From Enterobacter_D sp963521185 (GTDB lineage: Bacteria > Pseudomonadota > Gammaproteobacteria > Enterobacterales > Enterobacteriaceae): a stretch of DNA of 64,000 nt. The notes below the pieces were generated by a model. It had not been told where the DNA came from. It was given only the letters and a program-made list of their open reading frames with translations, and did no database searches. The stretch lies in assembly GCA_963521185.1 (NCBI GenBank), contig CAUQTV010000007.1:62001-126000 (forward strand). The letters are read 5' to 3'. The translations under genes were made by a program, and so were the position numbers. Below, one piece after another: positions 50,764 through 59,580 of this stretch; position 1 is the stretch's first letter; the number at the start of each line of letters is the position of its first letter.

Positions 50764-50843
50764 CCCTCACCCTAACCCTCTCCCTCAGGGAGAGGGAATG
50801 CACGGACTTCCCCCTCTCCTGGGGGAGAGGGCCGGGGTGAGGG
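50764..50843. repeat. 80-bp palindromic element between nuoF and nuoG
   Basis: Outer arms CCCTCACCC (50764-50772) and GGGTGAGGG (50835-50843) enclose two hairpins, CCCTCTCCC/GGGAGAGGG (50776-50796) and CCCTCTCC/GGAGAGGG (50812-50831). It is the same element as at 16316-16397, including an A/C/G-containing spacer of 13 bases between the hairpins. Confidence 0.85.
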
Positions 50844-50909
50844 CGAAGGAACGAAAAGAATAATTTGATTAACGCTCAGTCTCTGACTGGGCCAACTGGA
50901 AGCATGCTA

Positions 50910-53636
50910 ATGGCTACGATTCATGTAGACGGCAAAGATTACGAGGTCAACGGGGCGGACAACCTGCTACAGGCATGTCTCTCGCTCGGCCTTGATATTC
51001 CGTATTTTTGCTGGCATCCGGCGCTGGGTAGCGTTGGGGCTTGCCGCCAGTGTGCGGTGAAGCAATATCAGAACGCGGAAGACACGCGTGGTCGCCTGGT
51101 GATGTCCTGTATGACACCGGCCACCGACGGCACCTTCATCTCGATTGATGACGAAGAAGCGAAGCAGTTCCGCGAAAGCGTTGTGGAGTGGTTAATGACC
51201 AACCACCCGCACGACTGTCCGGTCTGTGAAGAGGGCGGTAACTGCCACCTTCAGGATATGACCGTGATGACGGGCCACAGCTTCCGTCGCTACCGTTTCA
51301 CCAAGCGTACCCACCGCAATCAGGATTTGGGGCCGTTCATCTCCCACGAGATGAACCGCTGCATCGCCTGTTACCGCTGCGTGCGTTACTACAAAGATTA
51401 TGCCGACGGCACCGATCTTGGCGTGTACGGCGCGCATGACAACGTCTACTTCGGTCGTCCGGAAGACGGTACGCTTGAGAGCGAATTCTCCGGTAACCTG
51501 GTCGAAATCTGTCCGACCGGCGTGTTCACCGACAAAACGCACTCCGAGCGCTACAACCGTAAATGGGACATGCAGTTTGCGCCGAGCATCTGCCAGCAGT
51601 GCTCTCTGGGCTGTAACACCAGTCCTGGCGAGCGCTACGGTGAACTGCGTCGTATCGAAAACCGCTACAACGGCACCGTAAACCACTATTTCCTCTGTGA
51701 CCGTGGTCGTTTCGGCTATGGCTACGTGAACCTGAAAGACCGTCCGCGTCAGCCGGTTCAACGCCGTGGCGATGACCTGATTACGCTGAACGCGGAACAG
51801 GCGATGCAGGGTGCCGCCGATATTCTGCGCCAGTCGAAGAAAGTGATCGGTATCGGCTCCCCGCGCGCCAGCGTCGAAAGCAACTTTGCGCTGCGTGAAC
51901 TGGTGGGTGCTGAAAACTTCTATACCGGTATCGCGGCGGGCGAGCAGGAACGCCTGGAACTGATGCTGAAAGTGCTGCGTGAAAGCGGTATTCGTACCCC
52001 TGCGCTGCGCGAAATTGAATCTTACGATGCCGTGCTGATTCTGGGTGAAGACATTACTCAGACCGGCGCGCGCGTGTCGCTGGCGGTACGTCAGGCGGTT
52101 AAAGGCAAAGCCCGTGAAATGGCGGCGGCACAGAAAGTGGCCGACTGGCAGATTGCGGCGATCTTAAACATTGGCCAGCGCGCCAAACATCCGCTGTTTG
52201 TGACCAACGTGGACAGCACGCGTATGGATGACATCGCGGCGTGGACCTACCGCGCACCGGTGGAAGATCAGGCGCGTTTCGGCTTCGCCATTGCCCATGC
52301 GCTTGACAGTGCCTCGCCGGCCGTCGAGGGTATCGATCGCGATCTGCAAAACAAAATCGACGTGGTAGTACAGGCGTTAGCCGGTGCGAAAAAACCGCTG
52401 ATTATCTCCGGCACCAACGCTGGCAGCACGGCGATGATTCAGGCGGCGGCGAACGTAGCCAAAGCGCTGAAAGGCCGTGGCGCAGACGTTGGCGTGACGA
52501 TGATTGCGCGTGCGGTTAACAGCGTCGGTCTCGGCATGATTGGCGGCGGTTCCCTTGACGACGCGTTAAGCGAGATGGAAACCGGCCGTGCTGACGCCGT
52601 CGTGGTGCTGGAAAACGACCTGCATCGCCACGCTTCTGCTGCCCGCGTTGACGCCGCGCTGTCGAAAGCGCCGCTGGTGATGGTTATCGACCATCAGCGC
52701 ACCGCGATCATGGACAAAGCCCATCTGGTGCTCTCCACCGCCAGCTTCGCCGAAAGCGACGGTACGGTCATCAACAACGAAGGCCGCGCCCAACGCTTCT
52801 TCCAGGTGTACGATCCGGCTTACTACGACAGCAGCACCATCATGCTGGAAAGCTGGCGCTGGCTGCACTCGCTGCACAGCACCGTACAGAGTCGTGAAGT
52901 GGACTGGACGCAGCTCGATCACGTTATCGACGCAGCCATTGCGGCACTGCCGCAGCTGGCAGGCATTAAAGATGCCGCGCCGGACGCGAGCTTCCGTATT
53001 CGCGGTCAAAAGCTGGCGCGTGAACCGCATCGCTACAGTGGACGCACCGCCATGCGCGCGAACATCAGCGTGCATGAACCGCGTCAGCCGCAGGACAAAG
53101 ACACCATGTTTGCCTTCTCAATGGAAGGGAACAACCAGCCGTCAGCGCCGCGCTCGCAAATTCCGTTTGCCTGGGCGCCAGGCTGGAACTCACCGCAGGC
53201 ATGGAACAAGTTCCAGGCTGAAGTGGGCGGCAAACTGCGTCATGGCGATCCGGGCGTGCGTCTGATCGAAGCGTCGGACAGCGGGCTGGATTACTTCACT
53301 ACGGTGCCGGCGAGCTTCCAGGCGGAAGAGGGGAAATGGCGTATCGCGCCTTACTACCATCTGTTTGGCAGCGACGAAATGTCCCAGCGTTCGCCGGTCT
53401 TCCAGCAACGTATGCCGCAGCCTTACATCAAACTTAACCCGGCGGACGCCGCGAAGTTAGGGGTGAACGCAGGCTCGAACGTCGCTTTCAGCTACGAAGG
53501 CCACACCGTGAGCCTGCCGCTGGTGATTTCCGACGGTCTGGCTGCCGGTCAGGTGGGCTTGCCAATGGGTATGCCGGGCATCGCGCCGGTGCTGGCGGGC
53601 GCACGTCTTGAGGATCTGCAGGAGGCACAGCAATGA
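50910..53636 (+). CDS. nuoG: NADH-quinone oxidoreductase subunit G
   Basis: A 908-residue subunit of the NADH module, carrying a 2Fe-2S cluster (N1b: C in YFCWHPALGSVGACRQCAV) and several 4Fe-4S clusters. These are the His-coordinated one in HDCPVCEEGGNCHLQDMTVM, the ferredoxin-type CIACYRCVRYYKDYAD, and the extra N7 site typical of E. coli (CQQCSLGCNTSPGERYGE). The C-terminal part is molybdopterin-oxidoreductase-like and without cofactor. ATG 50910 is chosen: GGA lies 9 bases upstream, and the length then equals E. coli NuoG. ATG 50904 (MLM...) is close behind. The stop overlaps nuoH (ATGA). Confidence 0.97.
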   Translation: MATIHVDGKDYEVNGADNLLQACLSLGLDIPYFCWHPALGSVGACRQCAVKQYQNAEDTRGRLVMSCMTPATDGTFISIDDEEAKQFRESVVEWLMTNHPHDCPVCEEGGNCHLQDMTVMTGHSFRRYRFTKRTHRNQDLGPFISHEMNRCIACYRCVRYYKDYADGTDLGVYGAHDNVYFGRPEDGTLESEFSGNLVEICPTGVFTDKTHSERYNRKWDMQFAPSICQQCSLGCNTSPGERYGELRRIENRYNGTVNHYFLCDRGRFGYGYVNLKDRPRQPVQRRGDDLITLNAEQAMQGAADILRQSKKVIGIGSPRASVESNFALRELVGAENFYTGIAAGEQERLELMLKVLRESGIRTPALREIESYDAVLILGEDITQTGARVSLAVRQAVKGKAREMAAAQKVADWQIAAILNIGQRAKHPLFVTNVDSTRMDDIAAWTYRAPVEDQARFGFAIAHALDSASPAVEGIDRDLQNKIDVVVQALAGAKKPLIISGTNAGSTAMIQAAANVAKALKGRGADVGVTMIARAVNSVGLGMIGGGSLDDALSEMETGRADAVVVLENDLHRHASAARVDAALSKAPLVMVIDHQRTAIMDKAHLVLSTASFAESDGTVINNEGRAQRFFQVYDPAYYDSSTIMLESWRWLHSLHSTVQSREVDWTQLDHVIDAAIAALPQLAGIKDAAPDASFRIRGQKLAREPHRYSGRTAMRANISVHEPRQPQDKDTMFAFSMEGNNQPSAPRSQIPFAWAPGWNSPQAWNKFQAEVGGKLRHGDPGVRLIEASDSGLDYFTTVPASFQAEEGKWRIAPYYHLFGSDEMSQRSPVFQQRMPQPYIKLNPADAAKLGVNAGSNVAFSYEGHTVSLPLVISDGLAAGQVGLPMGMPGIAPVLAGARLEDLQEAQQ

Positions 53637-54610
53637 GTTGGTTTACACCGGAGTTGATCGACATCCTGCTCAGCATTCTCAAAGCGGTGGTTATTCTGCT
53701 GGTGGTGGTCACCTGCGGCGCGCTGATGAGTTTCGGTGAGCGTCGCTTGCTGGGTCTGTTCCAGAATCGCTATGGACCAAACCGTGTCGGCTGGGGCGGT
53801 TCGCTCCAGATCGTCGCGGACATGATCAAGATGTTCTTCAAAGAGGACTGGATCCCGAAATTCACCGACCGCGTGATCTTTACGCTGGCCCCGGTTATCG
53901 CCTTCACCTCGCTGCTGCTGGCCTTCGCCATTGTGCCGGTCAGCCCGTCGTGGGTGGTGGCCGACCTGAACATCGGTATTCTGTTCTTCCTGATGATGGC
54001 CGGTCTGGCGGTGTACGCCGTGCTGTTCGCGGGCTGGTCGAGTAACAACAAATACTCGCTGCTCGGTGCGATGCGTGCGTCTGCGCAGACCCTGAGCTAC
54101 GAAGTGTTCCTCGGGCTTTCGCTGATGGGCGTGGTAGCGCAGGCGGGGTCATTTAACATGACCGATATCGTCAACAACCAGGCTGACATCTGGAACGTCA
54201 TTCCGCAGTTCTTTGGCTTTGTCACCTTTGCTATCGCCGGCGTGGCGGTGTGTCACCGTCATCCGTTTGACCAGCCGGAAGCCGAGCAGGAACTGGCGGA
54301 TGGTTATCACATTGAATATTCCGGCATGAAGTTCGGTCTGTTCTTTGTGGGCGAGTACATCGGCATCGTCACCATTTCTGCACTGATGGTAACGCTGTTC
54401 TTCGGTGGCTGGCACGGTCCGTTCTTACCGCCCTTCATCTGGTTCGCACTGAAAACGGCGTTCTTCATGATGATGTTCATTTTGATTCGCGCAGCGTTAC
54501 CTCGTCCGCGTTATGACCAGGTGATGTCCTTCGGCTGGAAAGTGTGCCTGCCGCTGACGCTACTCAACTTGCTGGGCACGGCGGCTGTCATTCTCTGGCA
54601 GGCGCAATAA
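53633..54610 (+). CDS. nuoH: NADH-quinone oxidoreductase subunit H
   Basis: A 325-residue membrane subunit with eight or so helices that forms the quinone entry chamber with NuoB and NuoD. Signatures are GERRLLGLFQNRYGPNRVGW (ND1 signature 1, residues ~32-51) and PFDQPEAEQELADGYHIEYS (signature 2 region, ~209-228) with its acidic quinone-coupling cluster. Length as in E. coli. Starts inside the nuoG stop. Confidence 0.98.
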   Translation: MSWFTPELIDILLSILKAVVILLVVVTCGALMSFGERRLLGLFQNRYGPNRVGWGGSLQIVADMIKMFFKEDWIPKFTDRVIFTLAPVIAFTSLLLAFAIVPVSPSWVVADLNIGILFFLMMAGLAVYAVLFAGWSSNNKYSLLGAMRASAQTLSYEVFLGLSLMGVVAQAGSFNMTDIVNNQADIWNVIPQFFGFVTFAIAGVAVCHRHPFDQPEAEQELADGYHIEYSGMKFGLFFVGEYIGIVTISALMVTLFFGGWHGPFLPPFIWFALKTAFFMMMFILIRAALPRPRYDQVMSFGWKVCLPLTLLNLLGTAAVILWQAQ

Positions 54611-54624
54611 GGGGTGAAAAGACC

Positions 54625-55167
54625 ATGACATTAAAAGAATTATTGGTGGGCTTTGGCACCCAGGTACGCAGTATCTGGATGATCGGTCTGCACGCGTTTG
54701 CAAAACGCGAAACTCGTATGTACCCGGAAGAGCCGGTTTATCTGCCGCCTCGCTACCGTGGCCGCATTGTGCTGACGCGCGATCCGGACGGCTCCGAGCG
54801 CTGCGTTGCCTGTAACCTGTGTGCGGTAGCCTGTCCGGTCGGCTGTATCTCTTTGCAAAAAGCAGAGACGGTCGATGGTCGCTGGTATCCGGAATTTTTC
54901 CGCATTAACTTCTCACGCTGCATCTTCTGCGGTCTGTGCGAAGAAGCCTGTCCGACCACGGCGATTCAGTTAACGCCGGACTTCGAGCTGGGTGAGTTCA
55001 AGCGCCAGGATCTGGTCTACGAAAAAGAGGATCTGCTGATCTCCGGTCCGGGCAAATACCCGGAATATAACTTCTACCGGATGGCAGGTATGGCAATCGA
55101 CGGCAAAGATAAGGGCGACGCGGAAAACGAAGCCAAGCCTATCGACGTCAAAGGCCTGTTACCGTAA
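54625..55167 (+). CDS. nuoI: NADH-quinone oxidoreductase subunit I
   Basis: A 180-residue peripheral subunit with two 4Fe-4S clusters (N6a and N6b). The Cys sets are C60-C63-C66-C70 (CVACNLCAVACP) and C99-C102-C105-C109 (CIFCGLCEEACP). ATG 54625 is chosen over an upstream in-frame start inside nuoH because AAGGGGTGAAAAG stands before it and the E. coli length (180) is matched. Confidence 0.98.
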   Translation: MTLKELLVGFGTQVRSIWMIGLHAFAKRETRMYPEEPVYLPPRYRGRIVLTRDPDGSERCVACNLCAVACPVGCISLQKAETVDGRWYPEFFRINFSRCIFCGLCEEACPTTAIQLTPDFELGEFKRQDLVYEKEDLLISGPGKYPEYNFYRMAGMAIDGKDKGDAENEAKPIDVKGLLP

Positions 55168-55178
55168 GGAGAGGGGCA

Positions 55179-55730
55179 ATGGAGTTCGCTTTTTATATCT
55201 GTGGCCTGGTTGCCGTCCTGACGACGTTCAGGGTGATCACCCACACCAATCCGGTGCATGCGCTGCTGTACTTAATCATCTCGCTGCTGGCGATCGCGGG
55301 CGTGTTCTTCTCGCTCGGCGCGTACTTCGCCGGTGCGCTGGAGATCATCGTCTACGCGGGTGCCATTATGGTGCTGTTCGTGTTCGTGGTGATGATGCTC
55401 AACCTTGGCGGGGCTGAAATTGAACAGGAACGCCAGTGGTTGAAACCGCAAATCTGGATTGGTCCGGCGATTTTGTCCGCCGTGCTGCTAGCGGTGATGA
55501 TTTACGCTATTCTCGGCGTCAACGATCAGGGCATCGACGGCACGCCAATCAGCGCGAAAGCAGTGGGCATCACGCTGTTCGGGCCTTACGTTCTGGCGGT
55601 TGAACTGGCGTCAATGCTGCTGCTGGCCGGTCTGGTCGTCGCTTTCCACGTGGGTCGTGAAGAACGCGCGGGCGAAGTGCTCAGCAACCGTCCTGGCGAT
55701 GCGAAAAGAAAAACGGAGGAGCACGCATGA
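55179..55730 (+). CDS. nuoJ: NADH-quinone oxidoreductase subunit J
   Basis: A 183-residue membrane subunit (ND6 family) with five predicted helices. The third carries the pi-bulge motif AGALEIIVYAGAIMVLFVFV (residues ~47-66), which is thought to rotate during coupling. The C-terminus is hydrophilic (REERAGEVLSNRPGDAKRKT). The start has AAGGAGAGGGGCA before it; the stop overlaps nuoK (ATGA). Confidence 0.98.
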   Translation: MEFAFYICGLVAVLTTFRVITHTNPVHALLYLIISLLAIAGVFFSLGAYFAGALEIIVYAGAIMVLFVFVVMMLNLGGAEIEQERQWLKPQIWIGPAILSAVLLAVMIYAILGVNDQGIDGTPISAKAVGITLFGPYVLAVELASMLLLAGLVVAFHVGREERAGEVLSNRPGDAKRKTEEHA

Positions 55731-56029
55731 TCCCCTTACAACATGGACTGATCCTTGCCGCGATCCTGTTTGTTCTCGGTCTGACCGGTCTGGTTATCCG
55801 CCGCAACCTGCTGTTTATGCTGATTGGGCTGGAAATCATGATCAACGCCTCGGCGCTGGCGTTTGTCGTCGCCGGGAGCTACTGGGGCCAGACCGATGGT
55901 CAGGTGATGTATATCCTCGCGATCAGCCTTGCGGCAGCGGAAGCCAGTATTGGTCTGGCGCTGTTACTGCAACTGCATCGCCGTCGCCAGAACCTGAATA
56001 TCGATTCAGTAAGTGAGTTGCGTGGATGA
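55727..56029 (+). CDS. nuoK: NADH-quinone oxidoreductase subunit K
   Basis: A 100-residue, three-helix membrane subunit (ND4L family) with conserved buried Glu residues: E36 in FMLIGLEIMINASAL and E72 in LAAAEASIGLALLLQL, which belong to the proton path. Same length as E. coli NuoK. Coupled on both sides by ATGA overlaps, with nuoJ and with nuoL. Confidence 0.98.
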   Translation: MIPLQHGLILAAILFVLGLTGLVIRRNLLFMLIGLEIMINASALAFVVAGSYWGQTDGQVMYILAISLAAAEASIGLALLLQLHRRRQNLNIDSVSELRG

Positions 56030-57867
56030 ACATGCTTGCCTTAACCATTGTTTTGCCATTGATTGGCTTCTTATTACTCGCGTTCTCGCGCGGCCGCTGG
56101 TCAGAGAATCTCTCTGCGACCATCGGCATGGGGTCCATTGGCCTCGCCGCGCTGGTCACCGCGATTGTAGGGATCGACTTCTTCAATAACGGCCAACAGG
56201 CGTACAGCCAGCCGCTGTGGACGTGGATGTCGGTGGGCGATTTCAACATCGGTTTCAACCTGGTGCTGGATGGCCTCTCTCTGACCATGCTCAGTGTGGT
56301 GACCGGGGTCGGCTTCCTGATCCACATGTTCGCCTCCTGGTACATGCGCGGTGAAGAGGGGTACTCCCGCTTCTTCGCCTATACCAACCTGTTTATCGCC
56401 AGCATGGTGGTACTGGTTCTGGCGGACAACCTGCTGCTGATGTATCTCGGCTGGGAAGGCGTGGGCCTGTGCTCCTATCTGCTGATCGGTTTCTACTACA
56501 CCGATCCGAAGAACGGCGCTGCCGCGATGAAAGCCTTCGTCGTGACCCGCGTGGGTGACGTGTTCCTCGCGTTCGCGCTGTTCATTCTCTACACCGAACT
56601 CGGCACGCTGAACTTCCGTGAAATGGTCGAGCTGGCTCCGGCACACTTCGCCGCAGGTAATAATATGCTGACGTGGGCCACGCTGATGCTGCTGGGCGGC
56701 GCGGTCGGTAAATCCGCGCAGCTGCCGTTGCAAACCTGGCTTGCTGACGCGATGGCGGGTCCAACCCCGGTCTCCGCGTTGATCCACGCCGCCACCATGG
56801 TCACCGCCGGTGTCTACCTGATTGCCCGTACCCACGGTCTGTTCCTGATGACCCCGGAAATCCTGCATCTGGTGGGTATTATCGGTGCCGTCACGCTGGT
56901 GCTGGCAGGCTTTGCTGCGCTGGTCCAGACCGACATCAAACGCGTACTTGCTTACTCCACCATGAGCCAGATTGGCTACATGTTCCTGGCGCTCGGCGTG
57001 CAGGCGTGGGACGCGGCGATCTTCCATCTGATGACGCACGCGTTCTTTAAAGCGCTGCTGTTCCTCTCGTCCGGTTCGGTGATCCTTGCCTGCCACCACG
57101 AGCAGAACATCTTCAAGATGGGCGGTCTGCGTAAGTCTATTCCGCTGGTTTACGTCTGCTTCCTGGTGGGGGGCGCGGCGTTGTCGGCGCTGCCGATGAT
57201 CACCGCGGGCTTCTTCAGTAAAGACGAAATCCTTGCCGGTGCGATGGCGAACGGACATCTCAACCTGATGGTGGCGGGCCTGGCGGGGGCGTTTATGACC
57301 TCGCTGTACACCTTCCGCATGATCTTCATCGTCTTCCACGGTAAAGAGCAGATCCACGCGCACGCAGGGAAGGGGATCACCCATCATCTGCCGCTGATTG
57401 TGCTGCTGGTGCTCTCCACGTTTGTGGGCGCGCTGATTGTACCGCCGCTGCACGGCGTGCTGCCGGAAACCACCGCGCTGGAACACGGACGCGTGCTGAC
57501 CCTCGAAATCACCTCGGGTGTGGTCGCTATCGCCGGGATCCTGATTGCCGCCTGGCTGTGGCTGGGTAAACGCACGCTGGTAACCGCCGTTGCCAACAGC
57601 GCACCGGGCCGTCTGCTTGGCACCTGGTGGTACAACGCATGGGGCTTTGACTGGCTGTACGACAAAATCTTCGTTAAGCCATTCCTTGGCATCGCCTGGC
57701 TGATTAAGCGCGATCCGCTGAATTCATTGATGAACATTCCGGCAGTGCTCTCGCGGGTGGCAGGTAAAGGCCTGCTGTTCAGTGAGAACGGCTATCTGCG
57801 CTGGTACGTGGCATCCATGAGTATCGGTGCGGTCGTGGTGCTCGCGCTGTTAATGGTGTTGCGTTGA
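56026..57867 (+). CDS. nuoL: NADH-quinone oxidoreductase subunit L
   Basis: A 613-residue antiporter-like membrane subunit, the distal proton pump, with the long lateral helix HL near the C-terminus. Key sites: the Glu in LLMYLGWEGVGLCSYLLIGF (E144 area), Lys in GKSAQLPLQTWLADAMAGPT (~K229) and the broken helix QTDIKRVLAYSTMSQIGYMF. Length as in E. coli. A REP pair follows in the 177-base gap before nuoM. Confidence 0.98.
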   Translation: MNMLALTIVLPLIGFLLLAFSRGRWSENLSATIGMGSIGLAALVTAIVGIDFFNNGQQAYSQPLWTWMSVGDFNIGFNLVLDGLSLTMLSVVTGVGFLIHMFASWYMRGEEGYSRFFAYTNLFIASMVVLVLADNLLLMYLGWEGVGLCSYLLIGFYYTDPKNGAAAMKAFVVTRVGDVFLAFALFILYTELGTLNFREMVELAPAHFAAGNNMLTWATLMLLGGAVGKSAQLPLQTWLADAMAGPTPVSALIHAATMVTAGVYLIARTHGLFLMTPEILHLVGIIGAVTLVLAGFAALVQTDIKRVLAYSTMSQIGYMFLALGVQAWDAAIFHLMTHAFFKALLFLSSGSVILACHHEQNIFKMGGLRKSIPLVYVCFLVGGAALSALPMITAGFFSKDEILAGAMANGHLNLMVAGLAGAFMTSLYTFRMIFIVFHGKEQIHAHAGKGITHHLPLIVLLVLSTFVGALIVPPLHGVLPETTALEHGRVLTLEITSGVVAIAGILIAAWLWLGKRTLVTAVANSAPGRLLGTWWYNAWGFDWLYDKIFVKPFLGIAWLIKRDPLNSLMNIPAVLSRVAGKGLLFSENGYLRWYVASMSIGAVVVLALLMVLR

Positions 57868-57890
57868 GTTTGATTTGAGCTGGCGGTTTT

Positions 57891-57957
57891 GCCCGGTGGC
57901 GCTGCGCTTACCGGGCCTACAAGACCGTAGGTCGGGTAAGCGTTAGCGCCACCCGAC
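57891..57957. repeat. REP/BIME pair between nuoL and nuoM
   Basis: GCCCGGTGGCGCTGCGCTTA... (57891-57916) and GTCGGGTAAGCGTTAGCGCC... (57931-57957) are two inverted REP units inside the nuo operon, 23 bases after the nuoL stop. Confidence 0.88.
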
Positions 57958-58044
57958 ACAACAAACCGCACTCAAATGTGAATGTGGTCGAATTCGTTGA
58001 AAATCAGGCCCCAGGCGGGGCCTTAAAAAGGAATAAAAATCGCC

Positions 58045-59574
58045 ATGTTACTACCCTGGCTAATATTAATTCCCTTCATTGGTGGATTCCTGTGTTGGCA
58101 GACTGAACGCTTCGGCGTGAAGATGCCGCGCTGGATTGCGCTGGTAACCATGGGATTGACGCTCGCACTTGGCCTGCAACTCTGGTTGCAGGGCGGCTAC
58201 TCTCTGACGCAATCGACAGGGCTGCCGCAGTGGCAGTCTGAGTTCCTGCTGCCGTGGATCCCGCGCTTTGGCATTAGCATCCACCTGGCGCTGGACGGTT
58301 TGTCGCTGCTGATGGTGGTGCTGACCGGTTTCCTCGGCGTGCTGGCGGTGCTCTGTTCATGGCGTGAAATCGAAAAATATCAGGGCTTCTTTCACCTCAA
58401 CCTGATGTGGATCCTCGGCGGCGTGATCGGCGTGTTCCTTGCCATCGACATGTTCCTGTTCTTCTTCTTCTGGGAGATGATGCTGGTGCCGATGTACTTC
58501 CTGATCGCACTCTGGGGCCACAAGGCCTCCGACGGGAAGACGCGTATCACCGCCGCGACCAAGTTCTTCATCTACACCCAGGCGAGCGGTCTGGTGATGT
58601 TGATTGCCATCCTGGCGCTGGTGCTGGTGCACTACAACGCGACCGGCGTCTGGACGTTCGATTACCCGCAACTGCTGAAAACGCCAATGTCGCACGGCGT
58701 GGAATACCTGCTGATGCTGGGCTTCTTCATCGCGTTTGCGGTGAAAATGCCGGTGGTGCCGCTGCACGGCTGGCTGCCGGATGCGCACTCCCAGGCTCCA
58801 ACGGCGGGTTCCGTTGACCTGGCGGGGATTTTGCTGAAAACCGCCGCCTACGGTCTGCTGCGTTTCGCACTGCCGCTGTTCCCGAACGCTTCCGCTGAGT
58901 TTGCGCCAATCGCCATGTGGCTGGGTGTCATCGGTATCTTCTACGGCGCGTGGATGGCCTTTGCGCAGACCGATATCAAACGTCTGATTGCGTACACCTC
59001 GGTGTCGCACATGGGCTTCGTGCTGATTGCGATTTACACCGGAAGCCAGCTCGCTTATCAGGGCGCGGTGATCCAGATGATCGCTCACGGTCTGTCAGCG
59101 GCAGGGATGTTCATCATCTGCGGTCAGCTGTACGAACGTCTGCACACGCGTGATATGCGTATGATGGGCGGCCTGTGGAGCAAGATCAAATGGCTGCCTG
59201 CGCTGTCGATGTTCTTCGCGGTTGCCACCCTCGGGATGCCGGGTACCGGTAACTTCGTCGGCGAATTCATGATCCTCTTCGGCAGCTATAAAGTGGTGCC
59301 GGTGATCACCGTGATTTCCACCTTCGGTCTGGTCTTCGCCTCGGTTTACTCACTGGCGATGCTGCACCGCGCCTACTTCGGTAAAGCGAAGAGTGAAATC
59401 GCCAGCAAAGAACTGCCGGGAATGTCACTGCGCGAGCTGTTTATCATTCTGTTGCTGGTCGTGCTTCTGGTACTGCTTGGCTTCTATCCGCAGCCGATTC
59501 TGGATACGTCGCATTCCGCGATGAGCAATATCCAGCAGTGGTTTGTTAATTCTGTTTCTACTACAAGGCCGTAA
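58045..59574 (+). CDS. nuoM: NADH-quinone oxidoreductase subunit M
   Basis: A 509-residue antiporter-like proton pump of the membrane arm. Recognised by FFFFWEMMLVPMYFLIALWG (with the channel Glu, ~E144), FAVKMPVVPLHGWLPDAHSQ (Lys ~234) and QTDIKRLIAYTSVSHMGFVL. Same length as in E. coli. The ribosome site is AAAAGGAATAAAAATCGCC. nuoN begins 6 bases after its stop. Confidence 0.98.
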   Translation: MLLPWLILIPFIGGFLCWQTERFGVKMPRWIALVTMGLTLALGLQLWLQGGYSLTQSTGLPQWQSEFLLPWIPRFGISIHLALDGLSLLMVVLTGFLGVLAVLCSWREIEKYQGFFHLNLMWILGGVIGVFLAIDMFLFFFFWEMMLVPMYFLIALWGHKASDGKTRITAATKFFIYTQASGLVMLIAILALVLVHYNATGVWTFDYPQLLKTPMSHGVEYLLMLGFFIAFAVKMPVVPLHGWLPDAHSQAPTAGSVDLAGILLKTAAYGLLRFALPLFPNASAEFAPIAMWLGVIGIFYGAWMAFAQTDIKRLIAYTSVSHMGFVLIAIYTGSQLAYQGAVIQMIAHGLSAAGMFIICGQLYERLHTRDMRMMGGLWSKIKWLPALSMFFAVATLGMPGTGNFVGEFMILFGSYKVVPVITVISTFGLVFASVYSLAMLHRAYFGKAKSEIASKELPGMSLRELFIILLLVVLLVLLGFYPQPILDTSHSAMSNIQQWFVNSVSTTRP

Positions 59575-59580
59575 ATCGCC

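Noticed and set aside
56101..57486. Long open frame (461 codons) on the minus strand
   Set aside because: It is antisense to nuoL and rich in His, Gln and Arg with no recognisable domain; a shadow of the real gene.
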